From NCBI RefSeq assembly GCF_014644295.1, contig NZ_BMKK01000004.1, positions 310,001 to 374,000 of the forward strand: a stretch of DNA of 64,000 nt, read 5' to 3'. Of the stretch, positions 44,587 through 53,889 are shown piece after piece. The position numbers were made by a program, and so were the translations under genes. Below the pieces are notes generated by a model. It worked only from the letters and a program-made list of their open reading frames with translations, had not been told where the DNA came from and searched no databases. Origin of the DNA: Emticicia aquatilis. GTDB taxonomy: Bacteria > Bacteroidota > Bacteroidia > Cytophagales > Spirosomataceae. The number at the start of each line of letters is the position of its first letter. Within the stretch, counting starts at the first letter, position 1.

Positions 44587-45312
44587 TTACTTCAAATCTT
44601 TCAAAGATATTCCAAGCATGATTTCAAGTTGATAATAAAGTTTTTCGTAGGTTGTGCTTGCTTGCTCAAACTCAGCGAAAGCATTTGAAGCCAGTTCGGT
44701 AATGCGTCCGAGTTCTGAAATATGAAGCTGACCTTGTTGAAACTCTTTCTCTGCCATTTCTTTTTGCAAGAAAAGTGCGTATTTCTTTTCCGCCTTGATA
44801 CTCAATAACTTATAAGCCAATTGTGCGTCTTTGTAAATATCCGTGATTCTGAATTTCACATCTTGACTCAAAAATTTTGAATGCTGCTCAGAAGCTGCTT
44901 GGCGATACTGTGCTTGTTTGATGAGGTCTTTACGAGCCATAATATCATACAAACTCACTCTAACGGTAAGACCTAAACGAAATGAGTTCATGGTTTGAAA
45001 ACTCAAAGAATTAAACTCAGAAGTAGAAATACTATTGTTTACGTTTAAGATAGCTCCGTTATTTGAGCGTTGCCCACCCATATCAACAAAAACTTTATCC
45101 ATCCAAAGTTTTTGAGCTACTTTCACTGATTGTTCGTAGTGTTGGCTCAGAGCATCTTGCTCTTTTACTAAATGAGAATTATGTTCGGCGTAATCCAAAA
45201 CTTTTTCAAGAGTTGGTAGTTCTTTCACAGTAGGCTTAATGTCTTTCTTTGCTTGGGCATTTATTTGGAAGTATGCCAAAACCATTATTAGTAAGCAAAT
45301 ATTTTTTTTCAT
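44587..45312 (-). CDS. Half-length TolC-family outer-membrane protein
   Basis: 241 aa; the signal peptide is MKKNICLLIMVLAYFQINAQ. The TolC-like helical hairpin reads LPTLEKVLDYAEHNSHLVKEQ near the N-terminus, SEFNSLSFQTMNSFRLGLTVRVSLYDIMARKDLI and a long heptad region to the end. TolC proteins are about 430 aa with two such repeats; this is one repeat, so a hexamer might replace the normal trimer, or it may be a periplasmic adaptor. It is the first gene of the leftward exopolysaccharide run and has the conserved palindromic promoter. Confidence 0.78.
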   Translation of the reverse strand: MKKNICLLIMVLAYFQINAQAKKDIKPTVKELPTLEKVLDYAEHNSHLVKEQDALSQHYEQSVKVAQKLWMDKVFVDMGGQRSNNGAILNVNNSISTSEFNSLSFQTMNSFRLGLTVRVSLYDIMARKDLIKQAQYRQAASEQHSKFLSQDVKFRITDIYKDAQLAYKLLSIKAEKKYALFLQKEMAEKEFQQGQLHISELGRITELASNAFAEFEQASTTYEKLYYQLEIMLGISLKDLK

Positions 45313-45341
45313 TTTCTTGAGTTGTTATATGATAGTATTAT

Positions 45342-45438
45342 TACCATTAGTGTGCCACTCCGAAATTAAAAACATAAACACCTTATAATCAATAACTTAC
45401 AAAAATACCAATGCAACAATAAATTCCAAATTATGGAA
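45342..45438 (-). promoter_or_regulatory. Conserved palindrome plus -24/-12-like promoter, TolC-like/Wzc unit
   Basis: Read leftward: the palindrome TTCCA-N5-TGGAA (45424-45438), then the 28-nt block (45372-45399, CATAA edge nearest the gene), then TGGCACACTAATGGTA (45342-45357), which resembles a sigma54 -24 element with a poor -12. The palindrome centre is 74 bp from the -24 T, and the -24 T is 45 bp from the start codon. Confidence 0.72.
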
Positions 45439-45452
45439 ATGAAATATTTTTT

Positions 45453-45470
45453 TGGAAAGTTAAAGTTCCA
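45453..45470 (+). promoter_or_regulatory. Second TGGAA/TTCCA inverted repeat near the H-NOX gene
   Basis: TGGAA-N8-TTCCA (45453-45457 and 45466-45470) lies 15 bp right of the shared palindrome and 62 bp before the H-NOX ATG. A TAATTTTG box at 45495-45502 fits the Bacteroidota -7 consensus TAnnTTTG, but no good -33 partner is seen. This may be the rightward promoter region. Confidence 0.4.
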
Positions 45471-45531
45471 TTAAAATTTCGCACGATTTTTGCTTAATTT
45501 TGGTACAACCGTTTTTCTAAATCCTAAGCTC

Positions 45532-46071
45532 ATGAAAGGAATAGTTTTCACAGAATTTATCGACATGGCAGAGTCTAAGTTTGGTTTTGATATTGTAGAT
45601 GATGTCATAGAATCAGCCAATCTTCCATCTGGTGGAATTTACACAGCAGTTGGAACTTATGACCATTCAGAAATGATTCAATTGGTGGTCGGACTCAGTC
45701 AACGGACCCAAATACCTGTAAGTAGTTTGCTAAAAATATATGGAAAACACCTGTTTGGTGTTTTAATGAATAGCTATGCTCATTTTTTTCCGAATATAAA
45801 AAGTGCATTTGACCTCTTTGAGCAGATTGACACACACATACACGTTGAGGTGCTGAAACTATATCCCGATGCCGAACTTCCTAAATTTGATACCCAACGT
45901 ATTGATTCAAATACTATTGAAATGCTCTATCAATCAGAAAGAAAAATGGCAGATTTTGCCGATGGATTAATCGAAGCGGCTCTCGAATACTACAATGAAA
46001 CGGCAAATGTTCAGATTGTAAACTTAAATGATAGTGGTTCTTTAGTAAAATTTATTATCAGTAGAGCATGA
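45532..46071 (+). CDS. H-NOX (haem nitric oxide/oxygen-binding) sensor
   Basis: 180 aa from ATG 45532; an upstream in-frame start at 45490 gives an atypical leader. The haem-NO-binding fold begins MKGIVFTEFIDMAESKFG. The proximal His is probably H104 in THIHVEVLKLYPDAELP. The porphyrin-propionate motif YxSxR is Y133-x-S135-x-R137. Facultative-aerobe H-NOX proteins bind NO tightly. The next gene overlaps by 4 bp and encodes a hybrid histidine kinase, the classic H-NOX partner. No transmembrane segment, so it is cytosolic. Confidence 0.93.
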   Translation: MKGIVFTEFIDMAESKFGFDIVDDVIESANLPSGGIYTAVGTYDHSEMIQLVVGLSQRTQIPVSSLLKIYGKHLFGVLMNSYAHFFPNIKSAFDLFEQIDTHIHVEVLKLYPDAELPKFDTQRIDSNTIEMLYQSERKMADFADGLIEAALEYYNETANVQIVNLNDSGSLVKFIISRA

Positions 46072-48212
46072 GTGAGGAAGTAGAAGTACTGAAACGAAAA
46101 ATTGAGCGAGAAAAAAAAGCACGTCAGCAAGCCGAAAAGCTGTTGGAAGCAAAGGCTTTGGACTTATACCGTGCTAACGAAAACCTCAAAAAACTTAATG
46201 AATCGCTTGAAAGACAAGTAAAAGAACGCACCGAAGCACTTCAATACAGCGAAGAAAAATACCGTGGTATTATTGAAAACATGGATTTGGGCTTAATCGA
46301 AGTTGATAATGATGACATTATCCGAAAAGCCTACAAACGTTTTTGCGAACTAACTGGCTATGAAGAAAATGAACTAATTGGCCAAAAAGCTGCCGATATT
46401 CTCCTACCCGATGAAGATTTTAGAAGAGTAATTGCCGAACAAAATAATAATAGAAAAGAGAAAGAAACGGGAGTATATGAAGTTCCGCTAAAAAAGAAGA
46501 ACGGAGAAGTAATCTGGGTAATCATCAGTGGAGCTCCAATCATTGAAAGCAACGGTAAAGTAACGGGTTCGGTAGGTATTCACTTAGATATTACTGACCG
46601 TAAGCGTACTCAAGAAGCACTCGAAGAGGCTCGACAAGTAGCAGAAGATGCCCGTAGAGCCGAAAAACGTTTTTTGGCAAACATGAGTCACGAGATTCGT
46701 ACACCAATCAATGCAATCATCGGTATGACTCACTTGCTTTATGATACAAATCCTAACAAAAAACAGGTTGAGTATCTGAGTGCCATCAATTATTCAGCCG
46801 ATTTATTGCTCAATTTGGTTTCTGATGTACTCGATATTTCAAAAATCGAGGCAGGAGAAATGAGGATTTCAGAGCAAACATTCAGCCTTAAAGACCTTAT
46901 AAATAGCACTTTGCAAACATTTAGGTTAAGGCTACAAGGAAAAGATGTAAAACTTGTTTTAGAATTTGATGAAGAAATAGAAAATGATGTAATCGGAGAT
47001 TCCACGTTCTTGACACAAATCTTGATGAACCTTTTGAGTAATGCAGTGAAGTTTACTGAAAAAGGGCAAATTGGTGTTCAAGTGTCGCTCCTATGTAGGC
47101 TCGGAGATTTCTTGATGACTGAAATTAAAGTTTTTGATACAGGAATCGGTATCAGTCCACAAAGCTTAGGCAGAATTTTCGATAGTTTCAAACAAGCCGA
47201 CCAAGATGTAAAAGTTAAATATGGTGGAACTGGCCTCGGACTGGCTATTGTGAAGCAGTTGGTAAACCTTCATGGTGGAGAAATTTCGGCAGAAAGTACG
47301 CTTCACGAAGGAACAACATTTACTTTTACGCTACCACTCAAGGACAGCAAACAACAATCTAAGAAACTACATTCGCTTTCAGAATCAATATCGGAAGATT
47401 GGAAAAACTATCATGTTTTGGTTGTGGAAGATAATCTCATCAACCAAAAATATGTAGAAGGGCTTTTATTGAAATGGCAGATGAGTTATAAAATTGCCAA
47501 TCAAGGTCTTGAAGCATTAGATTTCCTCCAAAAAGAAGATTTTGACATTATTTTGATGGATATTCGTATGCCCGAAATGGACGGCTATGAAACGACCATC
47601 GCAATCAGAAAACTCGAAGGCAATGCCAATCAGTTTATTCCAATCGTAGCACTTACGGCCTCGGCAATGAGCGACGAAATCGATTATGCCTTTGAAATTG
47701 GCATGAATTCGTATCTAACAAAGCCGTTTACTCCTGACCAGCTTCGTGAGATTTTAGAACAAAAACTCACGCTAAATCCAAATCGACAAGTCGAAGTTCA
47801 AGAAAAAAATACAACAACAGTATCTGATACTGTAATTGTTGAGGAAGCTGAAAAAGCAGATGAAATAGAGACACTCCAAGCTGACTACTTATCGAAGATA
47901 TATGGTAACGACCGTAAATATGCAGTCGATATGTTTGGTCTTTTTCTGAAAACTGTACCAAGTCAATTTGCCCTACTGAAACCATTGATAGACGAACAAA
48001 AAGTTATTGAAATCGGTAAGTTGGCTCACCAACTCAAACCATCTTTCACGATGGTAGGTTTGCCAGAAATCACGCAAAATCTTCAAATCTTAGAAAAAAT
48101 GGCAAAAAACAATGAAGATTTTGAAACAATCAAGCAAACATTCGACGAAATTGAAAAAACGTTTAATCGAAAAATTGGTTTGGTTGAGAAAGAATTTGAT
48201 ATTTTAAAATAA
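46068..48212 (+). CDS. H-NOX-associated hybrid histidine kinase (PAS-HK-REC-HPt)
   Basis: 714 aa, no transmembrane helix. Coiled coil 1-58; PAS about 60-178; HisKA with SHEIRTP (phospho-His H208); HATPase with NLLSNAVKF (N-box), DTGIGIS (G1) and GGTGLGLAI (G2); REC about 448-570 with acceptor D498 and K552; C-terminal HPt with HQLKPS (H654). It is translationally coupled to H-NOX (ATGA overlap), so NO-bound H-NOX probably controls its autophosphorylation, as in other H-NOX/kinase pairs. The HPt would pass phosphate to a separate regulator; candidates here are the NtrC-like protein at 60053 and the REC-fused transferase at 58721. Confidence 0.92.
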   Translation: MSEEVEVLKRKIEREKKARQQAEKLLEAKALDLYRANENLKKLNESLERQVKERTEALQYSEEKYRGIIENMDLGLIEVDNDDIIRKAYKRFCELTGYEENELIGQKAADILLPDEDFRRVIAEQNNNRKEKETGVYEVPLKKKNGEVIWVIISGAPIIESNGKVTGSVGIHLDITDRKRTQEALEEARQVAEDARRAEKRFLANMSHEIRTPINAIIGMTHLLYDTNPNKKQVEYLSAINYSADLLLNLVSDVLDISKIEAGEMRISEQTFSLKDLINSTLQTFRLRLQGKDVKLVLEFDEEIENDVIGDSTFLTQILMNLLSNAVKFTEKGQIGVQVSLLCRLGDFLMTEIKVFDTGIGISPQSLGRIFDSFKQADQDVKVKYGGTGLGLAIVKQLVNLHGGEISAESTLHEGTTFTFTLPLKDSKQQSKKLHSLSESISEDWKNYHVLVVEDNLINQKYVEGLLLKWQMSYKIANQGLEALDFLQKEDFDIILMDIRMPEMDGYETTIAIRKLEGNANQFIPIVALTASAMSDEIDYAFEIGMNSYLTKPFTPDQLREILEQKLTLNPNRQVEVQEKNTTTVSDTVIVEEAEKADEIETLQADYLSKIYGNDRKYAVDMFGLFLKTVPSQFALLKPLIDEQKVIEIGKLAHQLKPSFTMVGLPEITQNLQILEKMAKNNEDFETIKQTFDEIEKTFNRKIGLVEKEFDILK

Positions 48213-48242
48213 AAAAAACGCCCAAAATTTCGGGCGTTTTTT
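48213..48242. terminator. Bidirectional intrinsic terminator
   Basis: The stem AAAAAACGCCC/GGGCGTTTTTT (48213-48223 and 48232-48242, 11 bp) has an 8-nt loop. It lies between the converging kinase and LruC genes. Confidence 0.92.
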
Positions 48243-48247
48243 AAGAT

Positions 48248-50305
48248 TTATTTCGTATAAATATTTGCTTTACTTCTATATCCAGTCTTATCTAAGTACC
48301 AATCTGCGTACTGCGTTCCGCCACTTTCGGCCCATTTACTGAACATTAAATGCCCTTTCAAAATCTCTTGTTTCTCATAAGGATAATCAAAACTTACTGG
48401 CACTTGAATCGCCCACGGTAGGTTTTTCCAGTTTTTGTAGTAAGTATTTTTTGCAGGATTCGAGCGGTCATGCGATGTACCAAAGAGTTTAGCATCAGCC
48501 TTATCTGTTGGAGCATAATTTGGTAAGTGAATTTCTTTGCCACGCTCATAATTTACCACTAAAAATGGATTATAAGGTGCTGTACCGAGCTTGCTTGATG
48601 CGATTGGTGAAGCAAACTCTATTGCAACATTAAGTGTATCTCCTTTTGAATATGGCTGTCCTTCAACTGTATTAACAAAATCAGCACCTACCCTTCTAAT
48701 CTGATTGAAAGCATCATCAAAAATCATAATTACTGCATTTGACTGCTCAGCTTCTGTGCCATTTGCCAAAGTCTTGATATAACCATTTTTTAAAGATTGT
48801 CCACTTACTTTCTTGATAGCTGATGGCTCAATCGGTAACTGAATTCCCCAACCATTTTTCAAAGATGCACCAACTGCCCTTACAACCGTTCTTACTTTTA
48901 CATCAACCACTTGATTATTCGCATTATAAACTTCTTGTACTTGATAATCTAAGACCAAATCATTGAAATCATAATCTCCTTTCGATGGCCATAAATCTTC
49001 ATAAGCTAATGAAGCAAAAGTAGTTTTTGAAGGTGTATATGATGTAAATGCACGATTTGGGTCATTCGGGAATTCATCACGGGTATCGCCCACACCATCG
49101 CCATCAGAGTCTTTGAATGTATCCATTTTTGGAATTGCAGGGTTTTCGATAGCTTTTACAGGATTCGATGTCACGAAGAAAACTGCATCATTAAAATCGT
49201 TATCACAACCAATTGGCTTGTTTTCACGGCTAACATCCTCAACTGCCAATAACATACGATTCGATTTTGAGTCATCTAATAGCACAAAGTGTCTTCTTAA
49301 ATCTGCATTTGATTCTGTATTAAGATTTGAATGACTGAAATGTGGATAATATGCACTTCCAACCTTACCATCTTTAAAAGCATTTGCCAATAAAACGAAA
49401 CCAATTCCAGTACCTGTATCAAAGGTTCCTATCTTCACTTTATTACCAGCCACAAGTCCACCGCCGCTTCCTGAGTACGATACATTCGGAAATACCATCG
49501 TTAGGTTTTTCAAATCATCAACTTTTTGTGGAGGATTTTTAGGGTCGAATGTATAAAAACCAAGAGAGTTTAACCAGCCAGCACCTTCATGAACGAAGGT
49601 AATCCAAACATCAGCTTTTTCTGTAATTATCAAAGTTGTTGGTTTATCGTTTTTCAAGTAATCAGGATGGCTTGAAGTTAAGGGCTTACTTTCTGGCAAA
49701 CTGGCAGTAATATCTTGCATAAACTCAGAAGTAATACTCTCATTGACTGGCTCTAAGTATTTCGGAACGCCAGCCGTATTCCAACTTCCTAAAGTCTTGA
49801 AGTCTGGCAAACCATTCGATTGTTCAGAATAAATCTCACGAGCATTATCACTGTTCGAATCCTCAACAAACATATTTGTCGCTGGCACACTTCCACCAAT
49901 TTGAAATGTTGCTTTGTTGTTTTGAATATTAACAGTAAGACTATTTGGAACACCAATAATATCAGTTTTGAATGATATTTGTTTGATATGATTTCCAAGT
50001 TCTTTGGTAAATTCCAGCATACCATTTTGGTTTGTCATACCCGAGAAGATAACCTCGCCATTTGGCTCGGTAACAATCGAAAACGGAATCGATTTGAGTG
50101 GCTTATCTTGGCCATTGAAAATCGAAACTTTGATTGCAACTTTCTCTGAGGTTTTGAAATTAAAATCAGGAGAAATGTTTAAGTTTTCAATAGCGGCCGC
50201 AGAGGTGTTTGCAGAAGTATTGTCTTTCATTAATATTTCTTCTCCATTCGGAAGACATGAAGTAAGAAGGAAAGCGGCACTGATAAATAAAATTATTTTT
50301 TTCAT
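48248..50305 (-). CDS. LruC-domain lipoprotein
   Basis: 685 aa. The signal peptide ends in lipobox LTSC (Cys near residue 17). The N-terminal Ig-like region (about 45-145) has a FQIGGSVPATN linker. The middle region resembles a large beta domain. DSDGDGVGDTRDEFPNDPN is a thrombospondin type-3 calcium motif at about 400-418. The LruC/DUF4842 domain then has DYDFNDLVLDY. An earlier DNDFNDAVFF is a related element (about 373-382). These proteins are surface-exposed in Bacteroidota; the exact role is unknown. It is transcribed alone from the shared palindromic promoter, so it may be co-regulated with exopolysaccharide genes. Confidence 0.87.
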   Translation of the reverse strand: MKKIILFISAAFLLTSCLPNGEEILMKDNTSANTSAAAIENLNISPDFNFKTSEKVAIKVSIFNGQDKPLKSIPFSIVTEPNGEVIFSGMTNQNGMLEFTKELGNHIKQISFKTDIIGVPNSLTVNIQNNKATFQIGGSVPATNMFVEDSNSDNAREIYSEQSNGLPDFKTLGSWNTAGVPKYLEPVNESITSEFMQDITASLPESKPLTSSHPDYLKNDKPTTLIITEKADVWITFVHEGAGWLNSLGFYTFDPKNPPQKVDDLKNLTMVFPNVSYSGSGGGLVAGNKVKIGTFDTGTGIGFVLLANAFKDGKVGSAYYPHFSHSNLNTESNADLRRHFVLLDDSKSNRMLLAVEDVSRENKPIGCDNDFNDAVFFVTSNPVKAIENPAIPKMDTFKDSDGDGVGDTRDEFPNDPNRAFTSYTPSKTTFASLAYEDLWPSKGDYDFNDLVLDYQVQEVYNANNQVVDVKVRTVVRAVGASLKNGWGIQLPIEPSAIKKVSGQSLKNGYIKTLANGTEAEQSNAVIMIFDDAFNQIRRVGADFVNTVEGQPYSKGDTLNVAIEFASPIASSKLGTAPYNPFLVVNYERGKEIHLPNYAPTDKADAKLFGTSHDRSNPAKNTYYKNWKNLPWAIQVPVSFDYPYEKQEILKGHLMFSKWAESGGTQYADWYLDKTGYRSKANIYTK

Positions 50306-50339
50306 TGAATTTTTGATGATTAAAGTTTAATCATATTAA

Positions 50340-50436
50340 TTCAATTGTTAGGCCAAGACAACAAAAAACTCATAACTCACTTATTATAAGCACTTTAAAT
50401 TCATGCCAATTTTTGAATTATTTCCATTTTTTGGAA
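50340..50436 (-). promoter_or_regulatory. Conserved palindrome plus -24/-12-like promoter, LruC gene
   Basis: Read leftward: palindrome TTCCA-N5-TGGAA (50422-50436), 28-nt block (50370-50397), then TGGCCTAACAATTGAA (50340-50355). The centre-to--24 distance is 74 bp, as at 45342, and the -24 T is 50 bp from the ATG at 50305. Confidence 0.78.
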
Positions 50437-50511
50437 AATAAACACACTAATGGAATAGAGTTAATATAATTTTTCATTTACGAATTCATAAAATAGGTAA
50501 TTCTCAAACGC

Positions 50512-50546
50512 AGAAGAGCCGCTGCATGCAACGGCTCTTCTTTTTT
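50512..50546. terminator. Hairpin between LruC and glycosyltransferase genes
   Basis: The stem AGAAGAGCCG/CGGCTCTTCT (50512-50521 and 50532-50541, 10 bp) has a 10-nt loop. The T-run is on the rightward side, yet the only transcript arriving here is leftward from the gene ending at 50573. It is probably that gene's terminator with an imperfect U-tract, or a symmetrical element. Confidence 0.65.
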
Positions 50547-50572
50547 ATATTAAATTGTAAGTCAATCAAAAA

Positions 50573-51457
50573 TTATTTAAAATTACCTTTCAAATTCCAT
50601 GAAAGTGCATCCCAATACATTCCTAAAAGTAAAAATTTGCGTTGAAACAAAAACTTCGTCAGGTCTCTTAAAGCAACAAATCCAAGATAAGTAAGCGACA
50701 TCCATTTGCCCAGCCCTTTACGCCATTTACGTGCCAATAAAATGCGGTTTCGGGTTTTGTAATAGACCTGAATTGCACTTTGTTTACCCACACTTATCGA
50801 CTCTTTATGAAGTACCAAAGATTGCGGTACGAAATAAATCTGATACCCCATTTCTTTGATTTTAAGACACCAATCAATCTCTTCGTAATATAAGAAAAAC
50901 TCTTCTGGCATCAATCCTACTTCTTTTAAAACTGAAGTTCTGACCATCATGGCAGCTCCGTGTGCCAAATTAGTTGGCTTAGTAGTATCATATTGACCTA
51001 AATCTTTTTCGCCATAGCCAACAGCAAAACTCTGAATCTTAAAAGGGTGTAAATCTGAAGAACCTGCATACTGAATGATATGTGGGTGATGAAAATAATG
51101 CAATTTTGAAGCACAAACGCCTACTTTTTCGTTGGTTTCCATTACCTCAACCAATGGTTCGAGAAAATCAGGACAAACTTCAGTATCATTATTTAAAAAC
51201 ATTAAATATTTGCCATTAGCTTGCGTTATTGCCAAGTTATTCCCTCCGGCAAAACCTAAGTTTTTCTTACTTTCAATGATATTTACATGGGGAAACAAGG
51301 CACTAACTTTGTTTTTAAGTGCCCCATCAGACTGGTTATCAACAACCCATACTTCAATATTTTTATATGAAATTTTATCCAGTGAAGCTAAAAGCTCACA
51401 GGTTACATCTGCTTGTCGATAATTAACCGTTATTATAGAAACGAGTGGTTGTTTCAT
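50573..51457 (-). CDS. Glycosyltransferase family 2
   Basis: 294 aa. The GT-A fold has SIITVNYRQADVTCELLASL, VVDNQSDG, NLGFAGGNNLAI and LMFLNNDTEV (DxD-like site), then EIDWCLKIKEMGY. It matches the rhamnosyltransferase-like branch of GT2. The start overlaps the upstream kinase gene by 4 bp, so it is the third gene of the FIST-kinase unit. That ties a saccharide-building enzyme directly to the sensor operon. Confidence 0.88.
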   Translation of the reverse strand: MKQPLVSIITVNYRQADVTCELLASLDKISYKNIEVWVVDNQSDGALKNKVSALFPHVNIIESKKNLGFAGGNNLAITQANGKYLMFLNNDTEVCPDFLEPLVEVMETNEKVGVCASKLHYFHHPHIIQYAGSSDLHPFKIQSFAVGYGEKDLGQYDTTKPTNLAHGAAMMVRTSVLKEVGLMPEEFFLYYEEIDWCLKIKEMGYQIYFVPQSLVLHKESISVGKQSAIQVYYKTRNRILLARKWRKGLGKWMSLTYLGFVALRDLTKFLFQRKFLLLGMYWDALSWNLKGNFK

Positions 51458-53889
51458 TGGTGTGATAATTGTATTTCGTCACAAACTCTCCTTAAAATTT
51501 CGGTCGTATATTTAATTAAAGGGGCAATTTCGGGCGATTCTTTTTCTTGCTTTCCAAGAGTCTCCAGTTGTCTGATTGGCTGCTTGAGTGGCGTAATCTG
51601 CAACATATCAATCGAAGCTTTGATTTTATGTGCCAAAAGCCCAATTTGCTTCCAATTTTGCTGTGTATATAGCTCACTAAATTGCTTCAGAGCATCTTCA
51701 GACTGCTGTACAAAAAGCGTTTCCATCTGACGAATCTGAACCGTATTGCCTTTCATCATTTGAGCTAAAAGTTGATTATTATAGAGCTTTTCCACTTCTT
51801 CAACTTTTACTTTCGGCGAACTTATCGAGTATGTTTGTGAGACAGATATATGTTTTATCAATTTTTGCATTAATTCATCAGCCACAAATGGTTTGGCGAT
51901 GTAATCATTCATACCAACTCTGCTAAAATGCTCAATTTCTTCATCAACCACGAGTGCAGTTAAGGCGATAATTGGCACTTTGGTACTTTCGGTACGAATA
52001 AGTTTTGTGGCTTGAAAACCGTCCATTTCTGGCATTTGAATATCCATCAAAATACCATCATAGTATTTTGCTCTGAACTTCTCAACTCCTTCTCTCCCAT
52101 TCTGAGCAATATCAACCTTCATTCCCCAGCCTTCGAGTAGCTTTTGGGCAAAAAACTGGTTCATTGCGTTATCTTCAACAAGTAATATTTTTTTACCTAT
52201 CAAAGTATTGCTCGAAAGATGATTTTGCTTGGCTTCTTCGATTGGCTCTTGGCTAATCGGGAAACCAACTACAAACGAAAATGTAGAGCCTTCGCCCAAT
52301 TCGCTTCTTACTCGGAGGTCGCCTCCCATTAATTCTACTAATTGCTTCGAGATACTTAACCCTAAGCCAGTACCACCGTATTTTCTACTAATACTCGAAT
52401 CTTCTTGTGTGAAGCTTTCAAAAATTAGTTTTTGTTTTTCGTTAGCTATTCCTTTCCCAGTATCAATCACGTTAAATTCTACCACAAGAGCGTTATTCAT
52501 TTTGGTAACAACACGAGCCTCGATAGTGATTTTTCCAGTATCGGTAAATTTAATGGCATTGCTTACCAAATTTAGTAGTACCTGACTCAGTCGAATTGAA
52601 TCGCCAAGAAGTGTAACATTGAGTTTTTCGTCAAACTTCAAAAATAGACCTATCCCTTTTTGTTCGGCCTTAAACTCATTACTACTGATGATATTTTGTA
52701 GAATTTTTTTGAGATTGAAAGGAATTTTCTGAAGCGACATTTTGCCTGCTTCAATCTTAGAAAAATCTAAAATCGAATTGATGATTCCTTGTAAGTTTTC
52801 GGCCGAAATTTGTACCGTACTGATATAATCTGATTGTAATGGACTAAGACTTGTTTTTTGAATTAAGTTAGTCATACCCATGATTGCGTTGAGCGGTGTA
52901 CGAATCTCGTGACTTACTACAGCCATAAATTCTTGCTTTACTCGGCTGGCTTCTTCGGCTTTTTCTTTAGCTTGTCGAAGTTCGGATTCGTAATTTTTTC
53001 GCTCAGTAATATCAGATTCTACTGCAATAAAATTAGTTAGTTTACCTTCTTCGTCAAAAATTGGCTGAATAGAGAGTTCAATCCAATATGGGGTACCTGT
53101 CTTAGAATAATTCAAAATTTCGGTTCTAAAACTATTTCTTTGGCGTAGCTGTTCACCTATAAACTTTTTGGTTTCTGGGTTTGTACCAGCCCCTTGTAAT
53201 ACTTCACCAGGAGTTTTACCCTTGACTTCATCCAAATGAAAACCCGAAACACGGCTAAAACCTTCGTTTACCCATTCGATACGACCTTTATTGTCGGAAA
53301 TTACGATGGCATTATCGGTTTTTTCGGCTACTACGGCGAGTTTTTTTAGTTCATCTTGGTATCCGATGACTTGATTGTGCAGAAGGCAAGATTGCAAAGT
53401 AACACCAAACTTACGTATTACTTTGCTTGCCTTTTTTACTTCACTTGAATCAAAAGCAACTTGAGAGAGGTTTTTTGGGCTAAAATAAAATTTTATAAAG
53501 CCCAACTGTGGCAAGGGAATAACCCAATAGCAGCCGTCAGTAATGTTTTTTTCGGTAATTATCTCTTGAAAATGGAGCGTATCGCTTTTTACGCATACGC
53601 CACCATTTCCTTCGAGATGACTCATAAAATAGTGGTTAAGTGTAATCTCCTTTTTGTCTGTACTAAACTCAGGATTGGCATAGATTAAAGTAAAATTTTC
53701 AGAATTTGGCAGGTCTAAAACTTTATTTTTAAGCCAAATCGAGCCAAAATCAATATTTTTCTGACGCATCCATACATTTAGAAAGTCAGCACAATTTTTT
53801 TTTAATTCTAATGAATTCCCTATCGAAAGCGATAATTCATACAGTAATGAAATTTCACGGGCAACATCAATTTTTATTCCTGCTTCCAT
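51454..53889 (-). CDS. FIST-associated hybrid histidine kinase (GAF-like, PAS, HK, REC, HPt)
   Basis: 811 aa, soluble. The N-terminal GAF-like region is about 10-170; PAS about 185-300; HisKA with SHEIRTP (H327); HATPase with NLVSNAIKF, DTGKGIA and GGTGLGLSI; REC about 565-680 with D616 and K666; HPt with HKIKAS (H754). The architecture is the same as the H-NOX partner kinase at 46068, with an added sensory domain. It begins at the base after the FIST gene's stop, so the two are translationally coupled. The FIST protein probably controls it. Its phosphate target is probably shared with the other kinase (inference). Confidence 0.91.
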   Translation of the reverse strand: MEAGIKIDVAREISLLYELSLSIGNSLELKKNCADFLNVWMRQKNIDFGSIWLKNKVLDLPNSENFTLIYANPEFSTDKKEITLNHYFMSHLEGNGGVCVKSDTLHFQEIITEKNITDGCYWVIPLPQLGFIKFYFSPKNLSQVAFDSSEVKKASKVIRKFGVTLQSCLLHNQVIGYQDELKKLAVVAEKTDNAIVISDNKGRIEWVNEGFSRVSGFHLDEVKGKTPGEVLQGAGTNPETKKFIGEQLRQRNSFRTEILNYSKTGTPYWIELSIQPIFDEEGKLTNFIAVESDITERKNYESELRQAKEKAEEASRVKQEFMAVVSHEIRTPLNAIMGMTNLIQKTSLSPLQSDYISTVQISAENLQGIINSILDFSKIEAGKMSLQKIPFNLKKILQNIISSNEFKAEQKGIGLFLKFDEKLNVTLLGDSIRLSQVLLNLVSNAIKFTDTGKITIEARVVTKMNNALVVEFNVIDTGKGIANEKQKLIFESFTQEDSSISRKYGGTGLGLSISKQLVELMGGDLRVRSELGEGSTFSFVVGFPISQEPIEEAKQNHLSSNTLIGKKILLVEDNAMNQFFAQKLLEGWGMKVDIAQNGREGVEKFRAKYYDGILMDIQMPEMDGFQATKLIRTESTKVPIIALTALVVDEEIEHFSRVGMNDYIAKPFVADELMQKLIKHISVSQTYSISSPKVKVEEVEKLYNNQLLAQMMKGNTVQIRQMETLFVQQSEDALKQFSELYTQQNWKQIGLLAHKIKASIDMLQITPLKQPIRQLETLGKQEKESPEIAPLIKYTTEILRRVCDEIQLSHQ

